A stretch of DNA of 53,440 nt from Sulfurisoma sp. (GCA_030691075.1 JAUYFI010000058.1:1-53440); one strand, 5' to 3'. Counted from the first letter of the stretch, positions 15,735 to 24,281 are shown. The notes: generated from the letters alone by a model not told the origin. Numbers and translations: made by a program.

Positions 15735-15895
15735 AGTATAGCATTTTTGCTATGCAATGCGACCACCTTCAATTTGGGCTGTGACTGCTTGAACTTGATG
15801 CCGGCCTGCTCCAGCGCCCAGGCTTCGATGCGAGCATGCCACATGCGCAGCAGGTCGAGGGGGCGCACCTTGTGGTGTTTTTCCGCCGTCGCGGT
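15731..15895 (-). pseudogene. Integrase 3'-end fragment (copy b)
   Basis: Reads ATAEKHHKVRPLDLLRMWHA and on to EQAGIKFKQ, an almost exact copy of the end of the intact integrase: 15789-15893 matches 16572-16676 with 3 differences in 105 bp. One difference changes the catalytic Tyr (EKHYKV) to His (EKHHKV), so the fragment could not serve as an active end. It lies directly upstream of the toxin gene at 15734 and downstream of higA. Confidence 0.9.
15738..15753. promoter_or_regulatory. Inverted repeat before toxin gene (candidate operator)
   Basis: ATAGCA-TTTT-TGCTAT, 4 nt upstream of the toxin ATG (minus strand). A TATACT hexamer overlaps it on the minus strand. Such palindromes are usual antitoxin operators. 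Confidence 0.5.
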
Positions 15896-15912
15896 AGTCC
15901 GATGCGAACTCT

Positions 15913-16218
15913 TCAGGCTGTCGCCAGCACCGCGCGACGCACTTTCGGCATACCAGCCTTGCGCGCCTGCCACAGGTCATACGCGACCTGCTGCGCAATC
16001 CACAAGTCGGCGCGTCCGCCGTTCTCCACGCCCAGCCAGCCTTCCAGCCGCAGGGCCATTTCCGGCGAGATGGCGGCGCGACAATTGACCACGCGAGACA
16101 GGGCGGCACGGGTTACGCCAAGCTGCTCGGCGGCATCGGTCACGGTCAGGCCCAGGGCGGGAAGCACGTCCTCGCGCAAGGTTTCGCCGGGGTGCGGCGG
16201 GTTGTGGATTCGAGTCAT
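15913..16218 (-). CDS. higA: HigA-family antitoxin
   Basis: 101 residues. Opens with MTRIHNPPHPGETLREDVLP, the diagnostic HigA/VapI start, then an HTH: GLTVTDAAEQLGVTRAALSR and VVNCRAAISPEMALRLEGWL. The C-terminal helices contain AQQVAYDLWQAR. It follows higB by 11 nt in the toxin-first order. It would neutralise HigB and repress the module. The gene ends about 18 bp before integrase fragment b, so the module is placed exactly between two copies of the integrase 3' end. Confidence 0.95.
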   Translation of the reverse strand: MTRIHNPPHPGETLREDVLPALGLTVTDAAEQLGVTRAALSRVVNCRAAISPEMALRLEGWLGVENGGRADLWIAQQVAYDLWQARKAGMPKVRRAVLATA

Positions 16219-16229
16219 GTTCGCTGCTC

Positions 16230-16499
16230 CTAGTGGTAATCCTGATAGTCGACCAGCACGGCATCAGCCCCTTCAAAGGCGAAGGTCATGCGCCAGTTTC
16301 CATTCACCCACACCGACCAATGTCCAGTCGAGAGCGGATGTAGCTTCCAGCCCGACACGTTCATGTCGTCGGCGCACCGGGCAAGATCAAGCCGCGTCAG
16401 TTGCCGCTTCAGTCTCGGCGCGTGGTGCGGCTGGATGCCGGCCTTGCTGCTCGTCTCGAAAAAGACTTGCAGTCCCTTGTGGCGGAATGTCTTGATCAC
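16230..16499 (-). CDS. higB: HigB-family toxin
   Basis: 89 residues from a GTG at 16499: starts IKTFRHKGLQVFFETSSKAG and ends WRMTFAFEGADAVLVDYQDYH. The motifs KTFRHKGL, LHPLSTGHWSVWVNGNWRMTF and the acidic-aromatic end are typical of HigB, a ribosome-dependent mRNA endonuclease. No ATG start is available in a sensible place. The gene begins 38 nt after the integrase stop (16538). A -10-like TATACA lies in that gap on the minus strand, and a -35-like TTGAAC falls within the integrase 3' end. Confidence 0.92.
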   Translation of the reverse strand: MIKTFRHKGLQVFFETSSKAGIQPHHAPRLKRQLTRLDLARCADDMNVSGWKLHPLSTGHWSVWVNGNWRMTFAFEGADAVLVDYQDYH

Positions 16500-16537
16500 G
16501 TCGAGAGTGTATAGCGTTGCGTATCGGGTATCAAGTG

Positions 16538-17920
16538 CTATTTCACCGCGTTCAAGCCCGACTTGCCGGGTTTGAACTTGATGCCGGCCTGCTCCAGCGT
16601 CCAGGCTTCGATGCGGGCATGCCACATGCGCAGCAGGTCGAGGGGGCGCACCTTGTAGTGTTTTTCCGCCGTCGCGCTGGGCTTGTGGCCCATGATTTGC
16701 GCGACAACGCCCGCCGGGCACTCCACCCATTCGGTCAGGGTGCCGAAGGAACGGCGCAGGCCATGCAGGGTCAGCGCGGGAAGGCCGGCAGCGGCCAATG
16801 CCTTGTTGTGGTTGATGCGCGGCTCCTGCAGCCGGCCGGATTTGGCCGTCGGGCTGCTGAACACCCACTCTGAAGGTTTCCAGTTTGCCAGGTCGTTCTC
16901 GATCTTCTTGCCCTGCAATATGCGGTGGCGCGGTGGTGGCGTGTCGTTTATCCGCTTCAATCCAGCCAGCAACGAGGCGAGATAGGGCGTCAGCGGAATG
17001 GTGCGCTCGCCTTCCACCTTGTCCCTGATGGTCATGCTCTGCCATTTGAAATCCACGTCTTGCCAGCGCAGGCGGGCCATTTCCTCGCGGCGGGCGCCGG
17101 TCAGCAGCAGGGCTTGCAGATAGACGGCGATTACCGGGTTGCCAATCTTGCGCACTTCCTGAAACCATGTCGCCAGTTGCTCACGCTGCAAGCAGTCCGT
17201 CTTGGCCTTTGCCTTCGGCAGCACGTCACGAGCCATGCGGCGGCTACAGGCATCGGCATGCACCAGTGCCTTGTACTCGGGGCGGTCGGCACACCACGCG
17301 ACGAAGGCGCGCAGGGCGCGATAGGTCTGCGCGGCTTGTGTCGGCGTCTTGGCTGCCAGCGGTTCGAGCCAGTCCCGCACTACCTCAGCGTCAAGCGCGG
17401 ACAGGCGCAGCGAAAGGAGCGCATGTAGCGGGCCGGGCTGAATGGTGTTCGATTCTCCTGTGCGGCTGCCGCGTGTTCGCTTGCCGCCACCGGGTTGCGT
17501 CATGTACTGGTGATTGCGCAAATGGCGCTCGCCCCACTTCGCCGTGCGGGCGTCGATGTATGCCTGCCACGCTTCGCCTACCGTCAGGTCTTGCTGCTGT
17601 TCTGCCTGATGGGCGACTGCCGCAGCCACCGCTTGTTCCCTGCGCTGCTGGCGCGGGTCGATGCCCTGATCGGTCAGGATATTGAGACGGGTTGCCTCGG
17701 CCTGCGCCTTGCCTATCGTCCAGGTGCGGGTATCGCCGATGGTGACGCGCAACGTCTTGCCGTGCAGGGACGTTTCGAAGACGTAGGACTTGGTGCCGGC
17801 AGCGGTCACCCGCAGGCCCAAGCCGGGCGTCTTGCCGTCCCAATGGATGCTCTGCTGCCTGCCGGGTTCGCACTGGAAGCGTGTTACCCTTTCCGCCGTA
17901 AAGTTCTCCCGCTTTGCCAT
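16538..17920 (-). CDS. int: Tyrosine recombinase, island integrase
   Basis: 460 residues. An N-terminal DUF4102-type arm-binding domain (about 10-90, GLGLRVTAAGTKSYVFETSL) is followed by a core-binding domain and the catalytic domain: Arg in LLTGARREEMARLRW, HGLRR (the HxxR box), then MGHKPSATAEKHYKV with the nucleophile Tyr. P4-type integrases with this layout insert elements into tRNA 3' ends, in agreement with the duplicated tRNA-Arg end. The gene reads away from attR (18103). Its last 105 bp are duplicated at 15789-15893, and a shorter related fragment lies at 18240-18317. Confidence 0.97.
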   Translation of the reverse strand: MAKRENFTAERVTRFQCEPGRQQSIHWDGKTPGLGLRVTAAGTKSYVFETSLHGKTLRVTIGDTRTWTIGKAQAEATRLNILTDQGIDPRQQRREQAVAAAVAHQAEQQQDLTVGEAWQAYIDARTAKWGERHLRNHQYMTQPGGGKRTRGSRTGESNTIQPGPLHALLSLRLSALDAEVVRDWLEPLAAKTPTQAAQTYRALRAFVAWCADRPEYKALVHADACSRRMARDVLPKAKAKTDCLQREQLATWFQEVRKIGNPVIAVYLQALLLTGARREEMARLRWQDVDFKWQSMTIRDKVEGERTIPLTPYLASLLAGLKRINDTPPPRHRILQGKKIENDLANWKPSEWVFSSPTAKSGRLQEPRINHNKALAAAGLPALTLHGLRRSFGTLTEWVECPAGVVAQIMGHKPSATAEKHYKVRPLDLLRMWHARIEAWTLEQAGIKFKPGKSGLNAVK

Positions 17921-17955
17921 GTCGGCTACCCTCCGATTTTGCCTACACGGGGTTC

Positions 17956-17979
17956 CATGTAGGGGCTATGTAGGGATTT
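17956..17979 (+). repeat. Probable integrase arm-type site, right
   Basis: Tandem ATGTAGGG units; one mismatch from the left copy at 13785-13808. Lies between the integrase start and attR. Confidence 0.6.
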
Positions 17980-18239
17980 TAGCGCAATGCCGGGGAATAT
18001 CAAGGAATGCAAATAATGACGATATCGGACGGCTTTACTTGATTTACAAGGGTTTTATTTACTTTCCACAACCCTAATCAACGCTCCGGAATGCCAAGTT
18101 TTACCGCCTCCCAAGCGGTAGGTCTCAGGTTCGATTCCTGACTTGGGCGCCACCGGCAAATCCAACACAATATCCAACTTGATTAGCCATAAAGCCAGCT
18201 CCCTGCGGGCTTTATCATGCGCGCCCGGCTGTCCGACAC
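17980..18239. other. Intergenic region with attR
   Basis: Upstream region of the integrase, then attR (18103-18152), then an A/T-richer stretch. ATAAAGCC and GGCTTTAT (18189-18214) form an 8-bp stem that could act as a weak terminator. No gene seen. Confidence 0.5.
18103..18152 (+). repeat. attR: displaced 3' half of tRNA-Arg
   Basis: Matches 13679-13728 at 49 of 50 bp. It lacks a tRNA 5' half, so it is not a tRNA gene. The single difference (CTCCCAAG for CTCCTAAG) is in the anticodon loop. Confidence 0.88.
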
Positions 18240-18317
18240 CGCATCGAAGCCTGGGCGCTGGAGCAGGCCGGCATCAAGTTCAAACCCGGGAAATCGGTCT
18301 TGCGCGCGGTGAAATAG
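18240..18317 (+). pseudogene. Integrase 3'-end fragment (copy c)
   Basis: In-frame RIEAWALEQAGIKFKPGKSV then LRAVK and a TAG stop: the last 25 residues of the integrase family, on the plus strand and outside attR. Compared with the intact copy (RIEAWTLEQAGIKFKPGKSG then LNAVK) it has three substitutions. The vapBC module begins 46 nt later. It must come from a related integrase in the opposite orientation. Confidence 0.88.
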
Positions 18318-18347
18318 CGGCTACAATGTATCTACATCAACGTAGAT
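18300..18347 (+). promoter_or_regulatory. Candidate vapBC promoter and operator
   Basis: TTGCGC (18300) and TACAAT (18322) are 16 bp apart and could be -35 and -10 boxes; the -35 falls inside the integrase remnant. ATCTAC-N6-GTAGAT (18330-18347) is a good operator candidate for a VapB dimer. Confidence 0.45.
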
Positions 18348-18363
18348 CAATGGAGATGACACC

Positions 18364-18609
18364 ATGAACCTGCATATCGCCCGATGGGGCAACAGCCTGG
18401 CCCTGCGCATTCCCGCCGAGGTGGTACGCAGCATCGGCATCAAGGAAGGCGACAGCATGGAGGCCAATTTGACGGCGGACGGCGGTCTGGCCATTCGTCC
18501 GGCCCGGTGGGACAGGAAAATCTTTGCGCGGGAACTGGCCGAGGCGCGTGCCGCCATGTCGATGGGCACTTCGGTGATGGACGAACTGCGGCGCGGAGCG
18601 CGCTACTGA
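18364..18609 (+). CDS. vapB: AbrB/MazE-type antitoxin (VapB)
   Basis: 81 residues. N-terminal swapped-hairpin DNA-binding domain: HIARWGNSLALRIPAEVVRS then IGIKEGDSMEANLTADGG; C-terminal toxin-binding tail FARELAEARAAMSMG. GGAG eight bases before the ATG. The stop overlaps the toxin start (TGATG), the usual coupling in vapBC. Lies just outside attR of the tRNA-Arg island, behind integrase fragment c. Confidence 0.93.
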   Translation: MNLHIARWGNSLALRIPAEVVRSIGIKEGDSMEANLTADGGLAIRPARWDRKIFARELAEARAAMSMGTSVMDELRRGARY

Positions 18610-19034
18610 TGGTGTATGTCGATACCAGCGTGCTCGTGGCGCTGTACACGCGGGAAGCGAAAAGCGCCGACGTTTCGCGCTGGTACGCCGCCTGCACCGG
18701 CGACCTGGTATCCGCCGCGTGGTGCGTCTCGGAGTTCGCCAGCGCATTGAGCATCAAGCAGCGTACCGGCCAGATCGACGAGGCCGCGGCGCAAGCGGCG
18801 TGGCGTCAGTTCGAGCGCCTCTGCGCCAACGACCTGCAACTGCTGCCGGTGGAACCCGCGACGTTTCATCGTGCCGCCGTGCTGACTCTGGATGCGGCAT
18901 CCGGCCTGCGGGCTGGCGATGCGCTGCACCTTGCCGCCGCGCTGGATGCCAAGGCCAAGAGTATGGCGACGCTGGACGACGTGCTGGCGAAAAACGCGAG
19001 GAGGGTGAAATTGAAGCTGGTGGCACTTGGATAG
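18609..19034 (+). CDS. vapC: PIN-domain toxin VapC
   Basis: 141 residues. PIN-domain ribonuclease: first acidic residue in MVYVDTSVLVALYTRE, Glu in CVSEFASALSIK, and Asp in GLRAGDALHLAAALD; a late ATLDDVLAKNA carries the last acidic position. VapC toxins cut tRNA or rRNA with Mg2+ and are blocked by VapB. Start by translational coupling to vapB. The 160 bp after its stop hold no gene and no clear terminator. Confidence 0.94.
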   Translation: MVYVDTSVLVALYTREAKSADVSRWYAACTGDLVSAAWCVSEFASALSIKQRTGQIDEAAAQAAWRQFERLCANDLQLLPVEPATFHRAAVLTLDAASGLRAGDALHLAAALDAKAKSMATLDDVLAKNARRVKLKLVALG

Positions 19035-19194
19035 CTCTTGCCGCCGACATCATTCGATTCCCGCCTTGGCGCAAATAATATCAAGCGGTAGTCGCCGCCT
19101 CCAGGCCACCCTACTCGGCTTGGACTCACTCCCGACGGGGTGTTTAGGCTAATATCGCCGCTCCATTTCGGCCAGCCAGACAACCGACGCCGCC

Positions 19195-20820
19195 ATGCCC
19201 AACCACCCCGCCAACGCCCTGCGCCCCGCAGGAAGTACCCTTGGGGTGCGCTCCACCGACAGCGGCAAGATCGTGTCGGCGCGCGACGCGGTTGGCCTGA
19301 TCCGCGACGGCGACACGGTCGCCACCTGCGGCTTTGTCGGCATCGGCTTCGCCGAGAATCTGGCCGTGGCGCTCGAGCAGCGTTTCCTCGAAACCGCCTC
19401 GCCGCGCAACCTGACGCTGGTTTATGCCGCCGGCCAGGGCGACGGCAAGGAGCGCGGCCTCAACCACTTCGGCCACGCCGGCTTGGTGGCGCGCGTGATC
19501 GGCGGCCACTGGGGACTGGTGCCCAAGTTGCAGCAGCTCGCCGTATCCAACCGCATCGAGGCATGGAACCTGCCGCAGGGCGTGATCTCGCACCTGTTCC
19601 GCGACATCGCCGCCGGCAAGCCGGGCACGCTGACCCACGTCGGCTTGGGCACCTTCGTCGATCCGCGCTTCGGCGGCGGCAAGCTCAACGAGAAAACCAC
19701 CGCCGATCTCGTTCGCGTCATGGAGATCGACGGCAAGGAATACCTGTTCTACAAGGCTTTCCCCATCCATGTCGCGCTGATCCGCGGCACCACGGCCGAC
19801 CCGGACGGCAATGTCACCATGGAGAAGGAGGCGCTGACGCTGGAATCGCAGGCCGCGGCGATGGCGGCGAAGAATTCCGGCGGCATCGTGATCGTGCAGG
19901 TCGAGCGCATCGCCGAGGCGCACACGCTCAATTCGCGGCAGGTCAAGATTCCCGGCATACTGGTCGATCGCGTGGTGGTGGCCGAGAAGCCCGAATACCA
20001 CATGCAGACCTTCCTCGAACAGTACAACCCCGCCTTCTCGGGCGAGATCCGCGTGCCGATGTCGGCGATCGCGCCCATGCCGATGAGCGAGCGCAAGATC
20101 ATTGCCCGCCGCGCCGCGCTGGAACTCGCGGCCGGCGCGGTGGTGAATCTCGGCATCGGCATGCCCGAGGGCGTCGCCGCCGTGGCGGCCGAGGAAGGAA
20201 TCATCCGGCAGCTGACCATGACGGCCGAGCCAGGCGTGATCGGCGGCATTCCGGCCGGCGGCCTCAATTTCGGCGCGGCCATCAACGCCCAGGCGATCAT
20301 CGACCAACCCAGCCAGTTCGACTTCTACGACGGTGGCGGGCTGGACATCGCCTTCCTCGGCCTGGCGCAGGCCGACCGCGCGGGCAACCTCAATGTCTCG
20401 AAGTTCGGCCCGCGCCTGGCCGGCGCCGGCGGCTTCATCAACATTTCGCAGAACGCCAGGAAAGTCGTATTCGTCGGCACCTTCACCGCCGGCAACCTTC
20501 AAGTAGCGGTCGCGGACGGACGGCTGCACATCGTCGGGGAAGGCGGCGGCGTCAAGTTCGTGGGCGAGGTCGAGCATCGCACCTTCAGCGGTGCCGAGGC
20601 CGCGCGGCGTGACAAGTCGGTGCTTTATATCACCGAGCGCTGCGTTTTCCGACTGACGGCGGACGGGCTGGAGTTGATCGAGATCGCGCCTGGCATCGAC
20701 CTGCAGCGCGACATTCTCGATCGCATGGAATTCCGGCCCATCATGCACGACAAGCCGCGGCTGATGGACGAGCGCATCTTCCGCGATGAACCAATGGGGC
20801 TTGTCCTGAACGGCGGCTGA
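19195..20820 (+). CDS. Acetate/propionate CoA-transferase (YdiF/Pct family)
   Basis: 541 residues: a fused alpha-beta family I CoA-transferase. The alpha part (about 20-290) has the Gly-rich CoA site [20 protein letters not shown], and the beta part (about 300-520) has [18 protein letters not shown] and [18 protein letters not shown], with the likely catalytic Glu345. It moves CoA between acyl-CoA and short-chain acids such as acetate or propionate. Length and layout match YdiF/Pct. The start at 19195 is the ATG before [10 protein letters not shown]; later starts cannot be excluded. No metabolic partners lie next to it, so the in vivo substrate is open. Confidence 0.9.
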   Translation: MPNHPANALRPAGSTLGVRSTDSGKIVSARDAVGLIRDGDTVATCGFVGIGFAENLAVALEQRFLETASPRNLTLVYAAGQGDGKERGLNHFGHAGLVARVIGGHWGLVPKLQQLAVSNRIEAWNLPQGVISHLFRDIAAGKPGTLTHVGLGTFVDPRFGGGKLNEKTTADLVRVMEIDGKEYLFYKAFPIHVALIRGTTADPDGNVTMEKEALTLESQAAAMAAKNSGGIVIVQVERIAEAHTLNSRQVKIPGILVDRVVVAEKPEYHMQTFLEQYNPAFSGEIRVPMSAIAPMPMSERKIIARRAALELAAGAVVNLGIGMPEGVAAVAAEEGIIRQLTMTAEPGVIGGIPAGGLNFGAAINAQAIIDQPSQFDFYDGGGLDIAFLGLAQADRAGNLNVSKFGPRLAGAGGFINISQNARKVVFVGTFTAGNLQVAVADGRLHIVGEGGGVKFVGEVEHRTFSGAEAARRDKSVLYITERCVFRLTADGLELIEIAPGIDLQRDILDRMEFRPIMHDKPRLMDERIFRDEPMGLVLNGG

Positions 20821-20844
20821 CTCTGTTAAAGTTATCCGGTTCCG

Positions 20845-21540
20845 ATGAACCGGGGAAAGACCTTGTCAGGCACGGCAGCACAGGAAGAACAGGACGAACT
20901 CGAACTCGCCCAGGCCGAAACGCGCGACCTCAAGCGCACGGCCATCAGCCTGCGCGGCGAGCTCGAGAAGGCTCACGCGGAAATCCACGATGCGACACTG
21001 CGCGCCACCATGGCCAGCGCCACCGAGGCGGCGCAGCTCAAGACCACCGTCGCCTCGCTGCGCGACGAGCTCGAACGCAGCCGCGCCGAACGCGAAAAGG
21101 CCGTGCAGCAGGAACGTCTCGTCGCCGCCCAGGAGATCGCCCAGCTCAAGGCCACCGCGGCTTCGCTGCGCGACGAACTGGAGCGGGCACGACGGGAACA
21201 CGATCAGGCCGTGCAGCAGGAGCGCGCCAACGCCCATCAGGAGATGCTGCAACTCAAGGCCACCGCGGGCTCGCTGCGCGAGGAGCTGGAGAAATTGCGC
21301 GCCGAAAAGGACGTCGAGGTACGCAACGCCACCGCTGCCGCACAAGGCGAAATAGCCCAGCTGCACGCCACGGCCGCCACGCTGCGCGAAGCCCTCGATC
21401 TGGCGCAGATCGACAAGAAAAACGCCCTGCATCAGGAGCAAGCCCTGTTCGCCAACCAGACCGAGGAACTGCGCGTGACGATCCGCACCCTGCGCGACGA
21501 CCTCGAATCGGCGCGCCAGCCATTGACCCACCGCCATTGA
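20845..21540 (+). CDS. Coiled-coil protein with five 36-residue repeats
   Basis: 231 residues, almost wholly alpha-helical and charged. Five consecutive repeats of exactly 36 residues each open with a variant of LKATAASLRDELERARRE, starting at about residues 29, 65, 101, 137 and 173, followed by a partial sixth. No signal peptide or membrane segment. Thirty-six residues equal ten helical turns, so equivalent residues of each repeat would face the same side of a long helix. The stop is 9 nt before the adenylate/guanylate cyclase gene, suggesting joint expression and perhaps a structural partner. I do not recognise a named family. Confidence 0.75.
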   Translation: MNRGKTLSGTAAQEEQDELELAQAETRDLKRTAISLRGELEKAHAEIHDATLRATMASATEAAQLKTTVASLRDELERSRAEREKAVQQERLVAAQEIAQLKATAASLRDELERARREHDQAVQQERANAHQEMLQLKATAGSLREELEKLRAEKDVEVRNATAAAQGEIAQLHATAATLREALDLAQIDKKNALHQEQALFANQTEELRVTIRTLRDDLESARQPLTHRH

Positions 21541-21549
21541 CCCGACGCC

Positions 21550-23865
21550 ATGGACCAACCCGCCACGCCGCCCCGTAAAAAACCCGTCACCGAGAAAGCC
21601 GAAAGCGGCGTTACCGACCCGCGCCGCCGTCTGCGCCACCTCGAACTGCTGCTCGAGGTCACGCGCCGCATGGCTGGCTACGGAACCCTCGACGAGGTGC
21701 TCAAGGCGCTGGTCGAGATGACGACCGCCGAGCTCAACGCCGAGCGCGGTTCGCTCTTCCTCAACGATCCCGACACCAACGAGCTCTATTCGCGCGTCGC
21801 CCAGGGCAACATCCAGCGCGAGATCCGCATCCTCAACAGCAGCGGCGTCGCCGGCTACGTCTATACCGCGGGCGAGGCGCTGATCATCCACGACGCCTAC
21901 GCCGACGCCCGCTTCAACCGCAGCATCGACGAGCAGACCGGCTTCACCACGCACAACATCCTCTGCGTGCCAATCAAGACCGTGAAGGGCGAGATCATCG
22001 GCGTCGCCCAGACGCTGAACAAGAAGAACGGCAAGTTCACCAAGCAGGACCTGCACCTGCTCGAAGCCATGACCAGCCAGGGCACGCTGGCGCTGCAATC
22101 GGCGCAGTTCATCGAGCGCATGCAGGCGATTCGCCGCCAGGAGATGGAGTTCATCGACGTCGTCTCCGAGGTCACCGCCGACATCAAGCTCGGCTCGCTG
22201 CTGCAGAAGGTGATGGGCGAGGCGACGCGCCTGCTCAACGCCGAGCGCTCGACGCTGTTCCTCAACGACGAGAAAACGAACGAACTGTGGTCGGAAGTGG
22301 GCCAGGGGCTGGAATCGGTGCAGATCCGCCTGCCCAACCATGTCGGCATCGCCGGCGTGGTGTTCACCTCGGCCAAGGCCATCAACATCCCCTACGCCTA
22401 CGCCGACCTGCGCTTCAACCCGGCCTTCGACAAGAAGACCGGATTCTTCACCCGCTCGATTCTCTGCGTGCCCATCATCAACAAGCACGGCAAGACCATC
22501 GGCGTGACGCAGGTGCTCAACAAGCGCGGCGGCCCCTTCACCAGCGAGGACGAGTCGCGGCTGCGCGCCTTCACGGCGCAGATTTCCATCGCCCTGGAAA
22601 ACGCCAAGCTCTTCGCCGACGTCCAGGCGATGAAGAACTATAACGAGTCCATGCTCGAATCGATGTCCAACGGCGTCATCACGCTGGACGAGGCGGAGAA
22701 GATTGTCACCTGCAACGCCGCCGGCCAGCGCATCCTGCGTGTGACCCCGGCGCAGATCCTCAACAAGCCCTCCACCGAGTTCTTTGCCGGCGCCAACGCC
22801 TGGGTACTGGAAAAACTCAAGCGCGTGGCCGAGACGCAGGCCGTGGAGATCGTGGTGGACGGCGAGCTGATCGTCGGCGACGACAGGCTATCGACCAACC
22901 TCACCGTGCTGCCGCTGCTGTCGATGGAGAAAAAGCGCCTCGGCTCGATGTTGATGATCGAGGACATCTCCAACGAGAAGCGGCTCAAGTCGACCATGTC
23001 GCGCTACATGGACCCGGGCATCGCCGACCAGATGCTCGCCAGCGGCGCCGAGGCGCTGGGCGGGCAGAGCGTCAAGGCCACGATCCTGTTCTCCGACGTG
23101 CGCAGTTTCACCACCATCACCGAGCAGCTCGGCGCCCAGGGCACGGTGGCGCTGCTCAACGAATACTTCACGCTGATGGTCGACTGCATCCAGCGCGAGG
23201 AAGGCATGCTCGACAAGTTCATCGGCGATGCCATCATGGCGGCCTTCGGCATTCCGGTCGGGCACGACGACGACGCCGATCGTTCGGTGCGCGCCGCCAT
23301 CGCCATGATGCGCGAACTGACGCGCTGGAACCACGGCCGCGTCGCCGAGGGCAAGCTCGCCGTCGACATCGGCATCGGCCTCAACACCGACACCGTCGTG
23401 TCCGGCAACATCGGCTCGAAGAAGCGCATGGACTACACCATCATCGGCGACGGCGTGAATCTCGCGGCGCGCCTGGAGTCGGCCTGCAAGCAGTACGGCG
23501 CCCACATCCTGGTCAGCGAATTCACCTACAAGGCGCTGAAGGGCACCTACTTCAGCCGCGAGCTGGACCTCGTCGTGGTCAAGGGCAAGACCCAGCCGGT
23601 GGCGATCCACGAAATCCTCGACTATCACGGCGAGGAGTCCTACCCGAACATGATCGACGCCCTGCGCCACTTCAAGGCGGGTCTGGTCAAGTACCGCCAG
23701 CAGAAGTGGGACGACGCCACTATCGAATTCAAGGAAGTGCTGGCCCTCAACGAGAAGGACAAGGCGGCCAGGCTCTATGTCGAGCGCTGCGAGCACATGA
23801 AGAAGAACCCGCCCGTTTCGTCCGACGGCGCTTGGGACGGCGTCTGGGTTCTGGAGAGCAAGTAG
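21550..23865 (+). CDS. GAF-GAF-PAS adenylate/guanylate cyclase
   Basis: 771 residues, cytoplasmic. Two GAF domains (about 35-195 and 215-365; each includes an LCVPI segment), a PAS-like domain (about 370-490), a class III nucleotide cyclase domain (about 505-690) and a TPR-like tail (700-760). The catalytic domain keeps both metal-binding Asp residues: Asp516 in ILFSDVRSFTTI and Asp560 in KFIGDAIMAAFG, plus the signature YTIIGDGVNLAARLES. It should make cAMP (possibly cGMP) in response to ligands of the GAF or PAS domains. The upstream coiled-coil gene is 9 nt away. The downstream sspB is convergent. Confidence 0.93.
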   Translation: MDQPATPPRKKPVTEKAESGVTDPRRRLRHLELLLEVTRRMAGYGTLDEVLKALVEMTTAELNAERGSLFLNDPDTNELYSRVAQGNIQREIRILNSSGVAGYVYTAGEALIIHDAYADARFNRSIDEQTGFTTHNILCVPIKTVKGEIIGVAQTLNKKNGKFTKQDLHLLEAMTSQGTLALQSAQFIERMQAIRRQEMEFIDVVSEVTADIKLGSLLQKVMGEATRLLNAERSTLFLNDEKTNELWSEVGQGLESVQIRLPNHVGIAGVVFTSAKAINIPYAYADLRFNPAFDKKTGFFTRSILCVPIINKHGKTIGVTQVLNKRGGPFTSEDESRLRAFTAQISIALENAKLFADVQAMKNYNESMLESMSNGVITLDEAEKIVTCNAAGQRILRVTPAQILNKPSTEFFAGANAWVLEKLKRVAETQAVEIVVDGELIVGDDRLSTNLTVLPLLSMEKKRLGSMLMIEDISNEKRLKSTMSRYMDPGIADQMLASGAEALGGQSVKATILFSDVRSFTTITEQLGAQGTVALLNEYFTLMVDCIQREEGMLDKFIGDAIMAAFGIPVGHDDDADRSVRAAIAMMRELTRWNHGRVAEGKLAVDIGIGLNTDTVVSGNIGSKKRMDYTIIGDGVNLAARLESACKQYGAHILVSEFTYKALKGTYFSRELDLVVVKGKTQPVAIHEILDYHGEESYPNMIDALRHFKAGLVKYRQQKWDDATIEFKEVLALNEKDKAARLYVERCEHMKKNPPVSSDGAWDGVWVLESK

Positions 23866-23869
23866 AATC

Positions 23870-24274
23870 CTACTTGACGCGGGTCAGATGGGACCGGCCC
23901 GGCGCCGGCGGCTGTTCGACTTCGGCGGCAACCTCCGCCGGCGACGCATCTTCTTCGACAGTCACCGTGTCCGTCACCTCGAAGGTCATGCCCTGCCCGT
24001 TCTCGAGGGCATAGATCGCCACGACCGCGGCGATCGGCACATGCACCGGGAAGGCGACGCCGTTGAAACGCGCCTGGAAGGTGATTCCCTCGTTGCCCAT
24101 CTGCAACTGGCTGGTCGCGGCGGCGGCAACATTAAGCACGATCTGGCCATCCTTGACGTACTGACGCGGCACGCGGGTGCGCGCATCGACGCTGACGGCC
24201 AAGTGGGGCGTGAATCCCTGGTCGGCGCACCACTCGTAAATCGCGCGGATGAGGTAAGGCTTGGTGGTAACCAT
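23870..24274 (-). CDS. sspB: ClpXP specificity-enhancing factor SspB
   Basis: 134 residues. The fold begins PYLIRAIYEWCADQGFTPHL and includes VNAAAAATSQLQ-like RNA-binding-type strands and FQARFNGV. SspB dimers hold SsrA-tagged proteins and deliver them to ClpXP. A disordered acidic linker ends in GRSHLTRVK, the conserved ClpX-binding tail. It follows sspA in the petABC-sspA-sspB order seen in many betaproteobacteria. A 26-bp motif copy that forms a strong hairpin lies between sspA and sspB and could reduce read-through into this gene. Confidence 0.95.
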   Translation of the reverse strand: MVTTKPYLIRAIYEWCADQGFTPHLAVSVDARTRVPRQYVKDGQIVLNVAAAATSQLQMGNEGITFQARFNGVAFPVHVPIAAVVAIYALENGQGMTFEVTDTVTVEEDASPAEVAAEVEQPPAPGRSHLTRVK

Positions 24275-24281
24275 GGGCAGG

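Larger units (their letters stand above)
13679..18152. mobile_element. tRNA-Arg-integrated island carrying TA modules
   Basis: A 4.47-kb island bounded by 50-bp direct repeats, the left one completing tRNA-Arg(CCT). Contents: 1.4 kb of gene-free repeat-rich DNA, a RelE/HigB-type toxin with HTH antitoxin, an integrase 3'-end fragment, a higBA module and a full tyrosine integrase facing away from the right end. Near each end lies a matching 24-bp double motif (13785 and 17956), likely integrase arm sites. No conjugation, replication or structural phage genes are present, so the element is minimal or decayed and would rely on other functions to move between cells. Confidence 0.85.

Noticed and set aside
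18103..18152. Second tRNA-Arg gene
   Set aside because: Only the 3' half from the anticodon stem is present; there is no acceptor 5' strand or D arm.
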